A stretch of DNA of 64,000 bases from JAGQVA01 sp041391725. Its GTDB lineage: Bacteria; Bacteroidota; Bacteroidia; J057. How positions within the stretch are numbered: the first letter of the stretch is position 1; the number at the start of each line of letters is the position of its first letter. Below the pieces are notes generated by a model. The model saw only the letters and a list, made by a program, of their open reading frames with translations, made no database searches and was not told the origin of the DNA. The stretch lies in assembly GCA_041391725.1 (NCBI GenBank), contig JAWKNL010000006.1, positions 62,001-126,000 on the forward strand. The letters run 5' to 3'. Made by a program: the position numbers and the translations under genes. Shown here piece after piece: positions 35,501-43,811 of this stretch.

Positions 35501-38001
35501 TTGCTGATATTTTTATCATCGGGGCCGACCGCCACGAGGTCAAACGAGATATCTTTATTGGTACCAAAGTAATATCCTCCGGAGCGAATACCGATAAATG
35601 ATGCGTTGGGAAAGGCATTAAAGTCCACAGACCGGCTGACTGTGCGGCCTGTCACGTCAAAGACACTTACGGTTGCTGTCCCTCTGACAAAACCACCGCT
35701 TCTGACCTGTGCCGGAAAATTATAAGAGATGGTGGCTTTTCCTTCCTCATTGAGTCTTCCTTCGTAGAAATCATTGTCCATATAAGAATCCTGATTGCTG
35801 TAGGAGGAAAAGTCGAAATTGGGAAATTTGCTGCTTCGGTAAGCCTGGTGGCGAAGCCGGACATCCATTTCGTATTTATGGTCGGCAGCGGGGCTTCCAA
35901 ACAGGTATTCGGAAGCAACCTCAATTTTCAGTTGTGTGCCGGGTACTACGGTTTGTTTGTCGGCTGTGAGGTTTACACGAATTTTATCAGGCACAAATTC
36001 TTCTACACTAAAGCGGTAGGAAGCCAGAAATTTATCGCTCCCGGTATAAAGTTCGGCGAGGTACTGTCCGGTCTGCGCAAAGGAGGGAATTTCAACTCCC
36101 AGTTCAAAGGCGCCCTGTTCGTTGAGTTTTTTCTGGTAGTTTTCAAGGGTTTTTCCGGTAGGCGCGATGACTTTTACGGTAATGGGTATGTCCTTGACGG
36201 TTGCCATTTCGGCTGTACGGAGAATGGCGGAGATATGGGCAGTTTCTCCGGGGCGGAAAATATTTCGGTCGGAGTAGATAAATGCGTCATAACTTTCGTC
36301 CGATACAAACTTGCCTCCTACGTCGTAACGGGAGGTTTCTACCCGCGTTGCCATGAGGTCAACGAAGTTAAAATCGTCGCCCAGCTCTGCGGTAATCATA
36401 CGGGGTTCAAATCCTTCCGACGATTTTCGGAGGTCGGGGAAACGCACAATTCCTTCCCCGTCTGAAGTACCGGTCACAAGGGTCTGATTATTGGCAGAAA
36501 TGAGACTGACAGAAACTCCGGCAACGGGTTCGGCAGTTTGGAGGGAGTTGACAAAAACCAGAAGTTCACTTGCACTATATCGGGCGATCAGGCCGAGATC
36601 GGAAACAGAGACGATTTTTGCGTCCTGCATCCAGTAATCATCATCGGAGCGAACTTCTACGACATAAATACCCTTAAAGCGGTTGTTGAGTGCATTTTCC
36701 AGGTTAATGGTATGTGATTGCCGTTTATTTCGGGCATCTTCAAAGGTAATATCAGCGTCATAGAGCGATTTCCCATAATAATCCACATCGTAATAAGCGG
36801 CATCATCGTAGTCATTTTCGCGGTAATAGCTGTAAAACCGGTTGCTGTAGCTGTAATTGTTGTAGAAGAAAAAGAGCAGATTGTTTTTAAACACCTGAAA
36901 GACCCGCATTTTGGCCTTTTTTACATTGGTGCCTTCAACATTGATATTTTTCATCCCGCTGCGCAGGAGATAAGAGCCGTATTTGTCGGCAAAGCGGAGG
37001 CGCGGCTCCAGATCAGCAAGAACGACATTTTCGGAGTAATCATTTGCCAGTGTACCGCCATATAAACCCGGGAGCCCTGCTTTCACTTTAAAATCCATGA
37101 TGCTTCCGGCTTCCATTTTTCCTTCTATGCGGAAACGATCCTCGCTGACAGTAAAATTGAGCCGGGCGGGTTTGGGATTCAGCACGATAAACTGCGCCAG
37201 TTGGTCTTTGTCCACTTCCTGGGTCGTGGACACTTCAATCCAGCCGCCGTCATTGTCAAAGCCTGAGCTTACTCCCGTAATGGCAAGACGGGTAATACCG
37301 GGAAGTTCTTTTTCAACTGTGCGGTCTTCGGAGAGCGGATTTTTGTTAAGAACGGAGTTGAGGCCTTTTCGGAGCGTAATGCGAAAGGACTGGCTTTCCT
37401 GGTTTTGCTGCATTTCCCCGAAGTTGACAGCGATCACATCGGCGGGCTGGTCGCTTACCACCTGAAAGTCAGCAAATGGTTTTCCACCTACAGATACTTC
37501 CATATACTTTGATACTTCCTGAGGGTCAACGGGATAAGGAAAAAGGAGATTGGCCTGAACGGTGAGCCTGTGGTCGGAGCGGGGAATTTTTTTCCAGAAA
37601 AAATCTACCCCTGAAAGATCAAAATAAGGCGTATGGAACTTATAGACATCAAACTTTCCGCTCAGCTTTGATGACCCGAGGACGAGTTTTTTGTCAATTG
37701 TCGCTTTGTATTCCTGGCTGGGAAGCAGAGGCTGGTCAGGAGAAAAAACCAGCGTCTGGGGGGAGACCCATTTAAATTTACCTGCTACAGGTGGCTCAAA
37801 CACCACAAACGGATCGCTCATCCATTCATCTTTCAGGGTGTCGGGAGCCAGCGCATGTGAAAACTCAATGGTAAAAGTCTGAAGTGGTTGTACCTCATCC
37901 TGAGGAGAAAAATCAACCACCTTAACCGTGTCGCGGTTACAGCCCGCAAGAAAAATAAACAGGGAAAGCAGCGCAGGTGTGAAAGCTGTACGAAACCTCA
38001 T
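32587..38001 (-). CDS. Bacterial alpha-2-macroglobulin lipoprotein
   Basis: 1804 residues from the start at 38001 (MRFRTAFTPALLSLFIFLAG), which places a lipobox at FLAGC. MG2 and other macroglobulin domains precede the thioester motif PHGCLEQTTS with Cys1347, so the internal thioester that traps proteases should form. The fold continues to an alpha-alpha toroid and the receptor-binding-like C-terminus. Proteins like this protect the periplasm from proteases and are usually next to pbpC; here no pbpC is adjacent. A Tyr/Asn-rich stretch lies at about residues 375-415. It is convergent with the hybrid kinase. Confidence 0.93.
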   Translation of the reverse strand: MRFRTAFTPALLSLFIFLAGCNRDTVKVVDFSPQDEVQPLQTFTIEFSHALAPDTLKDEWMSDPFVVFEPPVAGKFKWVSPQTLVFSPDQPLLPSQEYKATIDKKLVLGSSKLSGKFDVYKFHTPYFDLSGVDFFWKKIPRSDHRLTVQANLLFPYPVDPQEVSKYMEVSVGGKPFADFQVVSDQPADVIAVNFGEMQQNQESQSFRITLRKGLNSVLNKNPLSEDRTVEKELPGITRLAITGVSSGFDNDGGWIEVSTTQEVDKDQLAQFIVLNPKPARLNFTVSEDRFRIEGKMEAGSIMDFKVKAGLPGLYGGTLANDYSENVVLADLEPRLRFADKYGSYLLRSGMKNINVEGTNVKKAKMRVFQVFKNNLLFFFYNNYSYSNRFYSYYRENDYDDAAYYDVDYYGKSLYDADITFEDARNKRQSHTINLENALNNRFKGIYVVEVRSDDDYWMQDAKIVSVSDLGLIARYSASELLVFVNSLQTAEPVAGVSVSLISANNQTLVTGTSDGEGIVRFPDLRKSSEGFEPRMITAELGDDFNFVDLMATRVETSRYDVGGKFVSDESYDAFIYSDRNIFRPGETAHISAILRTAEMATVKDIPITVKVIAPTGKTLENYQKKLNEQGAFELGVEIPSFAQTGQYLAELYTGSDKFLASYRFSVEEFVPDKIRVNLTADKQTVVPGTQLKIEVASEYLFGSPAADHKYEMDVRLRHQAYRSSKFPNFDFSSYSNQDSYMDNDFYEGRLNEEGKATISYNFPAQVRSGGFVRGTATVSVFDVTGRTVSRSVDFNAFPNASFIGIRSGGYYFGTNKDISFDLVAVGPDDKNISNLDVEVELVRMEWRTVLERSNYSGQYQYRSVKKEVSEWKKPLKLSSTPQPFAFRTTTSGEHELRIYRRGSSDYVKKAFYAYRWGDATASSFEINKEGQVEIILDKETYKPGEQAKALFVAPFTGKMLVTVEREKVMEHFYVDMDKNSKEISIPLNDQFVPNVYITATLFRPHHAEDNVPFLVGHGFANVEVTQPTDKLEVTISAPEGKVKPRTTQYVTVKAGAGQDVFVTLAAVDEGILQVKNFKTPDPYGYMYARRRLSVEGYDLYQYLLPEIAGGKSSPAGGDESESGKRLNPIKSKRFQLVSQWSGIKRTNSNGEVRIPVEIPQYNGEIRLMAVAYQGRRFGSAEKAMKVSDDVILQPSIPRFLSVNDSLVIPVSVMNTTGKAGNVSVKMSVSGAMKISSGGSQSVNVPANGTATAKFVLLTGKETGTGKITFESSGLDKVKEEVEISIRPSAPFVVESEWNSLKAGESKTIRINDKFLAGTQTTHLTVSAFPAVKFSQHLRYLVGYPHGCLEQTTSQLFPQLYFNELAAVVAADLYKTGNPVYFVKEGIKKLEGMQRYDGAFSYWSNGTYYNWWGSVYATHFLVEAEKAGYEVDKNVLNKALDFLASKAVNKSTFQYVSYNGDQRTTLQIADKEIVYSLYVLALAGRADVSTMNYYRARPELLSGDTRYLLAGAFALNNNYNAYNEILPKSYIAEACRRTSGGSFDSEVRANAIMLNVLLDVDPSSKRIPQMVKYLSEMGNKIWSTQDRSWTFLALGKAAGRQAASNVEVEVLVDGKSVRKITSRSENVPASLLNGKEITLKATGSGETYAFWSTEGVPLAGVKEVDEGMSVRRTYYSRFGNETTTFSQGDLIVAEISLTGGEQSVENIAISDLVPAGFEIENPRIGTSADLAWVSEAKDQFTPAYMDVRDDRVILFTDLQSKKTVRYYYLLRVVNTGTFQLPAIGAEAMYDPAYRSYNGAGVVRVR

Positions 38002-38179
38002 GGTTAGTTTTTTAGGTTTTTGGGGAGTTAGCTGAAATTTACAAAGGATTTGGCGGTTTTCCGATTGTGAAAGCATAAAAAATAATTTGTTCGAATCTCT
38101 TCAGATTCTTACATGGCAATCAGGCGCGCATCATTTTTGTTCATCAACCATGTATTCCAAATCATGTACTAATTAGATT

Positions 38180-38500
38180 GTGAAATATATCCTGATTATT
38201 CTGACCTTTCTCGTACTTTCCTCCTGTATGTCTTCCAAAACCTACTATCTGAGTGGGAATGCGGTATTTAACCCAAAAGAAATACAGGTGAGACGCCCCA
38301 TCCTTCCCCCTGCCCCACCGATTCATCTTACGATATTTGATCTTCATGGCGCGGTTGTGGCCAGATATCCCGATATATATACAGCTATCCGGTTGTATTA
38401 TTCCGAAAGAACCCCCGAATCGCTTCCTTCGGGAATATATCTCTCCCGCATGACCATTGGAAAACTTGTATTAATCAACAAAAAACTCCGCATCCGCTGA
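38180..38500 (+). CDS. Small predicted lipoprotein of unknown function
   Basis: 106 residues from a GTG start. A signal peptide ends in the lipobox VLSSC (MKYILIILTFLVLSSCMSSK). The middle (PPIHLTIFDLHGAVVARYPD) is the only distinctive block. No family recognised. It lies 25 bases upstream of the class III aminotransferase and may be co-transcribed or merely close. Confidence 0.6.
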   Translation: MKYILIILTFLVLSSCMSSKTYYLSGNAVFNPKEIQVRRPILPPAPPIHLTIFDLHGAVVARYPDIYTAIRLYYSERTPESLPSGIYLSRMTIGKLVLINKKLRIR

Positions 38501-38525
38501 TCACATACTTTTGTAGATTTGCGGT

Positions 38526-39713
38526 ATGAAAGATTTGTTTGACCGCTATCTGGCCCATACATCTGAGGAGCCGATAGGTATGGAAATCGAACGGGGGGAA
38601 GGGATTTACCTCTATTCGCCTGACGGAAAAAAATGGCTGGATTTTATTAGTGGCATCTGTGTGATGAATGTAGGCCATAACGCTCCGGAGGTGGTAAAGG
38701 CCATTCAGCGCCAGGCGGCGCTATATCTGCACCCCATGGTATATGGTGAGGCCGTAATGGCACCGCAGGTAAATTACGGTGCAAAAATTATCGAACTGCT
38801 CAACAACCGGCTACGGCGCATTTACTTCACCAACAGTGGCGCAGAAGCTACTGAAGGCGCATTAAAAATAGCCAAAAAATATACGGGCAGGGGCGAACTG
38901 GTTTCCTGCTACAACGCCTATCACGGCAGTACTCACGGCGCTCTGAGCGTGGGCGGCAATCCTAAAAAGAAAGTCGGTTACGGGCCATTGCTGCCCGGAG
39001 TAAGCCATATCCGGTTTAACCACCCCGAAGACCTCTCGCAAATAACCGAAAATACGGCAGCCGTCATCATCGAAACCATCCAGGGAACGGCAGGCATCAT
39101 CCTCCCCCGCGACAACTATCTCAAAAAAGTAAGGCAGCGCTGCGATGAAACAGGCGCGCTTATGATTCTGGATGAAATACAGACCGGCTTTGGGCGCACA
39201 GGGTATATGTTTGCCTTTCAGGCGTTTGATTTTGAGCCTGACATCCTCCTTCTGGCCAAAAGCCTGGGCGGGGGACTTCCTCTGGGCGCATTTGTGGCGA
39301 GGGAGGAAATCATGGCGGTCATTCAGAAAAATCCCATGTTTGGGCATATTACCACCTTTGGAGGCAACCCGGTAAGTTGTGCCGCAGGGCTGGCCTCGCT
39401 GACAAAAATTCTGGACGATGAACTGGTGGCAAAAATGCCGGCGAAAGCGGCCATATTGCGACAGCGTTTACAGCACCCGGCGATTCAGGAGCTCAGAGGA
39501 ATGGGACTGCTGTTTGGGCTGATCTTTGACAGTTTCGAATTTGCAGAAGCCGTGCGTAAAGTGGCTTTTGACAAAGGATTGCTGACGCTGGGATTCATCA
39601 ATATTGACAACGGCCTTCGCATTTCGCCCCCACTGACCATTACAGAAGAAGAGTTACACACCGCCTGCGACCTTATGCTGGCGTCTGTGGAGGAAGTCTG
39701 GAGTGGAAACTAA
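38526..39713 (+). CDS. Class III aminotransferase (acetylornithine/4-aminobutyrate aminotransferase family)
   Basis: 395 residues, PLP fold type I. The conserved LDFISGICVMNVGHNAPEV, the NSGAEATEGALKIAKK pocket, LILDEIQTGFGRTG (Asp binding the pyridine N) and the Schiff-base Lys245 in LAKSLGGGLPLGAF are present. The substrate (acetylornithine, GABA, ornithine or another omega-amine) cannot be decided. A TAGATTTG -7-like element lies a few bases before the ATG. The gene ends directly before the convergent TPR protein stop. Confidence 0.9.
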   Translation: MKDLFDRYLAHTSEEPIGMEIERGEGIYLYSPDGKKWLDFISGICVMNVGHNAPEVVKAIQRQAALYLHPMVYGEAVMAPQVNYGAKIIELLNNRLRRIYFTNSGAEATEGALKIAKKYTGRGELVSCYNAYHGSTHGALSVGGNPKKKVGYGPLLPGVSHIRFNHPEDLSQITENTAAVIIETIQGTAGIILPRDNYLKKVRQRCDETGALMILDEIQTGFGRTGYMFAFQAFDFEPDILLLAKSLGGGLPLGAFVAREEIMAVIQKNPMFGHITTFGGNPVSCAAGLASLTKILDDELVAKMPAKAAILRQRLQHPAIQELRGMGLLFGLIFDSFEFAEAVRKVAFDKGLLTLGFINIDNGLRISPPLTITEEELHTACDLMLASVEEVWSGN

Positions 39714-40310
39714 CTACTCTTCTTCCCGCTCAAAATAACGCAAAAGGCGTGCTTCTGCCTTTATTGCTTCATTGTGAAAAGTGTGTTGTTCATTTGCGGC
39801 AATTGTACGGAATGAGTGATTGGCGCTTGAAAAATCACCTTTAAGCACGAAAGCCAACCCCAGGTAGATTTCGGCTTTTTCCTGAATTATGCCTCCACTT
39901 CCCATGGACAGGGCCTTTTCCAGCCAGAATATGGCGGTATCTGCATGCTTGAGTTCCAGGTGGGCAAGACCGAGATAACATGCGAGGGTATCATTTTCTC
40001 TGCCGGTTTTGGCAAGTTCGGTAAAACCGGCAAGTGCCTTTTCATATTTTTTTTCACGAAACGACCGCATGGAAGCAGCAAATCCGGGAGGGGTAAGCGA
40101 CGCTGCGTTCAGGCCGGGGTCGGCGGGTATATCTGCAGCATGGATATCGGAAAACAACTTCTGCGGGGAACCCGAACCCGAATACGAAAGGTAAACATAC
40201 AATGAGCCCAGCAGGAGGACTGCGAGCACAGTAAGAACCGTAGCAGTTCTCAGAATCTTCGTACGACTTTTTTTCCCGGAATCAGAATATTCGTCAGGTT
40301 TAGCCTCCAT
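39714..40310 (-). CDS. Membrane-anchored tetratricopeptide repeat protein
   Basis: 198 residues with one N-terminal membrane segment (TATVLTVLAVLLLGSLYVYL, about residues 22-41) and a mostly helical extracytoplasmic part of TPR-like repeats (LTELAKTGRENDTLACYLGL and IFWLEKALSMGSG). It should act as a protein-protein interaction module facing the periplasm. It lies downstream of uppP on the same strand, 40 bases away. Confidence 0.75.
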   Translation of the reverse strand: MEAKPDEYSDSGKKSRTKILRTATVLTVLAVLLLGSLYVYLSYSGSGSPQKLFSDIHAADIPADPGLNAASLTPPGFAASMRSFREKKYEKALAGFTELAKTGRENDTLACYLGLAHLELKHADTAIFWLEKALSMGSGGIIQEKAEIYLGLAFVLKGDFSSANHSFRTIAANEQHTFHNEAIKAEARLLRYFEREEE

Positions 40311-40350
40311 AGTGCAAGGGTTCTGTTTTGCAATCTACGAAGGAATTTGA

Positions 40351-41136
40351 TTATGCCAACCCTGCAACAATTGCAATCAGGCCTACGATGACACAATAAA
40401 TGCTGAAATAATACAATTTTCCGCGTCTGACAATCTGAAGCATAAAAGTACAGGCCACAAGCCCGGAGATAAAGGCTGCCAGAAAACCTGCCAAAGCAAC
40501 GCCGGTATCCATACTCCATGCAGCTTCTCCTTTGGCCATATCCAACAGATCCAGAAAAGCCTGGCCAAAAATCGGTATCAGCACCATGAGAAAGGAAAAC
40601 TTAGCGGCCTGGGTACGGTCCACTTTTAACAGGAGCGCTGTGGCAATAGTTGCGCCCGAGCGGGAAATCCCAGGAAGAATGGCCACCATCTGGGCAAACC
40701 CGATGACGATCGCCTCTACAAAGCCCACGGGCTTTTCGGAGGTGCGGACGCGGGTGGTGAGAAAAAGTAAAAGGGCAGTAACGATCAGCATGCAGCCAAC
40801 GAGTATAATTCGCCCTTCGAACAGCAGTTCCAACTGATCTTTGAACAGAAGTCCAACGACACCAACAGGAACAGCAGAAAGGATAAGTTTGGCAGCGTAT
40901 TCTATCGATTCGCGGTCAAGTCTGAATATCGACATGATCAGACCTGCAATGTCTCTACGGAATACAATGACGGTGCTGAGGGCAGTGGCGATGTGAACGA
41001 GAATGGAAAAATCAATTCCTACATTTTGTGTGTTAAGCAGTACTTTTCCAAGTTCGATATGCCCACTGCTACTTACGGGCAAGAATTCGGTAAGGCCCTG
41101 GACAATACCCAGGATAATCGCTTGTAATATGTTCAT
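40351..41136 (-). CDS. uppP: Undecaprenyl-diphosphatase UppP (BacA)
   Basis: 261-residue integral membrane protein that dephosphorylates undecaprenyl pyrophosphate to recycle the lipid carrier for peptidoglycan and surface glycans. It opens MNILQAIILGIVQGLTEFLP and has the family motif FLPVSSSGH with the catalytic region, plus the second GISRSGATIATALLL block. The gene follows the DUF3098 gene by 3 bases and ftsX, an arrangement seen widely in Bacteroidota. Confidence 0.95.
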   Translation of the reverse strand: MNILQAIILGIVQGLTEFLPVSSSGHIELGKVLLNTQNVGIDFSILVHIATALSTVIVFRRDIAGLIMSIFRLDRESIEYAAKLILSAVPVGVVGLLFKDQLELLFEGRIILVGCMLIVTALLLFLTTRVRTSEKPVGFVEAIVIGFAQMVAILPGISRSGATIATALLLKVDRTQAAKFSFLMVLIPIFGQAFLDLLDMAKGEAAWSMDTGVALAGFLAAFISGLVACTFMLQIVRRGKLYYFSIYCVIVGLIAIVAGLA

Positions 41137-41139
41137 AAA

Positions 41140-41457
41140 TTATTCTGAAGCCACCTGATCATTGGATGTGGCCGGCTTGTACATGATAGCATAAATTATG
41201 CCGACAAATCCGGCGACCACTACAATGGGCGCAATATGGAGGGAAACTGAAAACTGGGTGGCATCGACAAAGTCATCCAGAGACATGAGGAAAAACCCCA
41301 GGGCAATCACTGCCACAAATGCTATCAGCAGAATATAATTCATCCGGCCAAAAGGCAAAACCACAGATGCATCCGTCTGACGGCTGTCAGAAGTCGTTTT
41401 GGAAGTGGCGGGGGAACTGGTAACTACCTTTTTGGTGGTTGTCTTCGATTTGCTCAT
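41140..41457 (-). CDS. DUF3098 membrane protein
   Basis: 105 residues. A Thr/Ser-rich cytoplasmic N-terminus, then two membrane segments (MNYILLIAFVAVIALGFFLM and HIAPIVVVAGFVGIIYAIMY). Matches the DUF3098 family of Bacteroidota, which almost always sits between ftsX and uppP. Function unknown; the neighbourhood suggests cell division or envelope synthesis. Confidence 0.85.
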   Translation of the reverse strand: MSKSKTTTKKVVTSSPATSKTTSDSRQTDASVVLPFGRMNYILLIAFVAVIALGFFLMSLDDFVDATQFSVSLHIAPIVVVAGFVGIIYAIMYKPATSNDQVASE

Positions 41458-41459
41458 AA

Positions 41460-42359
41460 TTACATCAATTCGTCCAGGTTTCTGTTTAAATATTTATTCA
41501 CAGCAAAATAGCTGCCCGAAAAACCCAAAGCGAGGCCAAATAACACAATTCCTGCTAATAATCCAATCAGCATCCCCCCAAGTGCAAAACTCCCCCCCAG
41601 CTCCATGGATTCGAGCCAGCGACGGAGAAATACTACCGACACGATCAGCAGACCGCTGGCGATCAGTCCGGCGAGGCCGCCCTGTGTCAGACCACTGACC
41701 AGAAATGGACGGATAATAAAACCGCGGGTAGCGCCGATCAGCTGCATACTCCGTATGGTCAGTCTTTCGGCATAAATGGAGAGGCGGATCGTTCCAAAAA
41801 TCAGGTAAAAACCGATTCCCACCAATACTACTCCCACTGCCATCAAGGCGATGGAAATGATCTGAATATTGCGGTTGAGGTTGATAATCATTTCCGCCGG
41901 ATAAGCGACTTCGGATACAATCCGCTCTTTGGAAAGCGTCTCCTGTATCTCAGCAAGCCGGTCGGCCTGAATATATGACGGATAAAGGGTAATATTAAAA
42001 GAAGCGAGAAGCGGATTGACCCCGTCCATCAGGGCGCGCACGTCTTCTCCGGTCTTTTCCAGCATCACCTGGCCGGCTTCTTCTTTGGAAACATAATGGA
42101 GTTCCCGCACAAACGGCATGACCGTCAGGCGGGACTCCAGATCTTTCAGCGCTTCGGTTTTGATTCCATCATACAAAAACACCTTCATTACAATCGCTTC
42201 TCTTGCGTTGCGGGCAAATGCACCGCCAAACAGAATCAGAGCGATAAACAGCCCCAGAAAAAACAATACAAGCGAAATACTCAGCAGCGAAGTGAGGTAG
42301 GTATTACGCGACCTGCGTTTGAAATAGCTTGTCTGATAAAATGTTTTTTCTGTACGCAT
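41460..42359 (-). CDS. ftsX: FtsX-like cell division permease
   Basis: 299 residues. One membrane helix near residues 22-48, an extracytoplasmic domain (about 55-165), then three helices with GTIRLSIYAERLTIRSMQLI in the first cytoplasmic loop, the FtsX fold. With FtsE it forms an ABC-like complex that activates peptidoglycan hydrolases at the septum; no ftsE is seen here. It is two bases before the DUF3098 gene on the same strand. Confidence 0.92.
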   Translation of the reverse strand: MRTEKTFYQTSYFKRRSRNTYLTSLLSISLVLFFLGLFIALILFGGAFARNAREAIVMKVFLYDGIKTEALKDLESRLTVMPFVRELHYVSKEEAGQVMLEKTGEDVRALMDGVNPLLASFNITLYPSYIQADRLAEIQETLSKERIVSEVAYPAEMIINLNRNIQIISIALMAVGVVLVGIGFYLIFGTIRLSIYAERLTIRSMQLIGATRGFIIRPFLVSGLTQGGLAGLIASGLLIVSVVFLRRWLESMELGGSFALGGMLIGLLAGIVLFGLALGFSGSYFAVNKYLNRNLDELM

Positions 42360-42431
42360 TTACGTAAAGATAAAGGCAATTTTCTGATTATGATACACGG
42401 CACCGGCTCTTGCGTTCAAAAAAAATACTTA

Positions 42432-43244
42432 TTAGGCCTCGTTGATATGGTGTACCACACGCTGAGGAAACGGAATTTCGATTCCGGCTTTATCCAGCGC
42501 AGCTTTCGCATCCTCAAGCACACCAAAATATACATCCCAGTAGTTTTCGACTGTTGCATAAGGCCTTACAGCAAGCACAACCGAGCTATCGCCCAGTTCG
42601 CTTACGCTGACTGACGGCGCAGGTGTTTGTAACACCTTCGGGTTGTTGAGCATAGCTTCCATGATCACCCCGCGGGCTGTCTGGATATTTGACTTATAAC
42701 TAATTCCGATAGTCAGATCCACCCGAAGTTCATTCAAGGTTGTAAAGTTGGTTATCGACCCGTTGGAGAGAGGGCCATTGGGAAGAATTACCGTCTTGCT
42801 GTCGGGTGTTTTGAGCGTGGTGACAAAGATGTTCAATGCAGTTACGTGGCCGATATAACCCTGAGCCTCAATCAGATCACCCACTTTAAATGGCCGGAAG
42901 ATCAGCACCAGCACACCACCTGCAAAATTGCTCAGGCTTCCCTGAAGCGCAAGTCCGACGGCAAGACCTGCCGCACCCAGAATCGCCACAAAAGAAGTCG
43001 TCTGAATGCCAAGGATTCCCGCCACAGAGATAAACAGGACCGCTTTAAGCAAAACGCCGATCATGTCAGAAAAAAAGCTGCGCAGAGTTTGATCCATATT
43101 GCGCGCTTCCATCGCCCTGCGGGCGATACGCGTGATCCAACTGATCAGCCACAGTCCGACAATAAGGGTAATCAGGGCCAGTAAAATTCCCTGATAATGG
43201 GACAAAACCCATTTTTCCAGTTCTTTCATAATTGTTTCTGCCAT
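42432..43244 (-). CDS. Small-conductance mechanosensitive ion channel (MscS family)
   Basis: 270 residues. Three membrane segments, the pore-lining TM3 with GLAVGLALQGSLSNFAGGVL (about 90-115), then the beta domain with PFKVGDLIEAQGYIGHV and the cytoplasmic vestibule. It opens under membrane tension to relieve osmotic shock. It is a stand-alone gene, preceded by a 106-base gap to the DUF983 gene. Confidence 0.92.
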   Translation of the reverse strand: MAETIMKELEKWVLSHYQGILLALITLIVGLWLISWITRIARRAMEARNMDQTLRSFFSDMIGVLLKAVLFISVAGILGIQTTSFVAILGAAGLAVGLALQGSLSNFAGGVLVLIFRPFKVGDLIEAQGYIGHVTALNIFVTTLKTPDSKTVILPNGPLSNGSITNFTTLNELRVDLTIGISYKSNIQTARGVIMEAMLNNPKVLQTPAPSVSVSELGDSSVVLAVRPYATVENYWDVYFGVLEDAKAALDKAGIEIPFPQRVVHHINEA

Positions 43245-43350
43245 AATAAATTGGTGTAATGAGGGTTAACTTAGACTTATTATACAGACGCAAATCTATC
43301 AGGAAGTCACGGACTCTTATTCAAAAATATAAACTTTTCCTCACTCCGAA

Positions 43351-43749
43351 CTAATCGACGGCATCATCCTTTTTAACAAAAATACTCAGCCACAATCCGC
43401 GCGAAACCACCATCACATAAGGGGCAGTAACCAAAATGACCAGACTGATGGCAACGATATAATGCCAGGGTTCACGACCACCTGCCAGATATACCACACC
43501 GGCACAGATTCCAATCATAAATACCTGAATGACATAACTGATCATAGCAGCCCCGAAATAAAACCCAGGTTCAATCACAAAGTCCTGACCGCAATGTGGA
43601 CACTCATCCGGCATTTTGCCCATATTGCTGAGATGGTAAGGATTACTGTCAATAAACAACGGGGCGCTGCAGCATTTCGGGCACTTGAGCGTGAGAGCCG
43701 CCCCGACCCGGGAACATTTCTTATGAGGTAAATCCTGGTGATCTTTCAT
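43351..43749 (-). CDS. DUF983 membrane protein with zinc ribbon
   Basis: 132 residues. The N-terminal part carries two CxxC pairs (KCPKCCSAPLF and ECPHCGQDF), a zinc-ribbon pattern, and the C-terminal part has two membrane segments (MISYVIQVFMIGICAGVVYL and YIVAISLVILVTAPYVMVVS). This is the DUF983 architecture. Function unknown; related proteins have been linked to respiratory-complex assembly. Confidence 0.8.
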   Translation of the reverse strand: MKDHQDLPHKKCSRVGAALTLKCPKCCSAPLFIDSNPYHLSNMGKMPDECPHCGQDFVIEPGFYFGAAMISYVIQVFMIGICAGVVYLAGGREPWHYIVAISLVILVTAPYVMVVSRGLWLSIFVKKDDAVD

Positions 43750-43811
43750 ATTTTCGTTTGTACTTTTAACAGCGGTTAAAGTTAATTACCCCCGTATGAT
43801 AATCCTATTTT

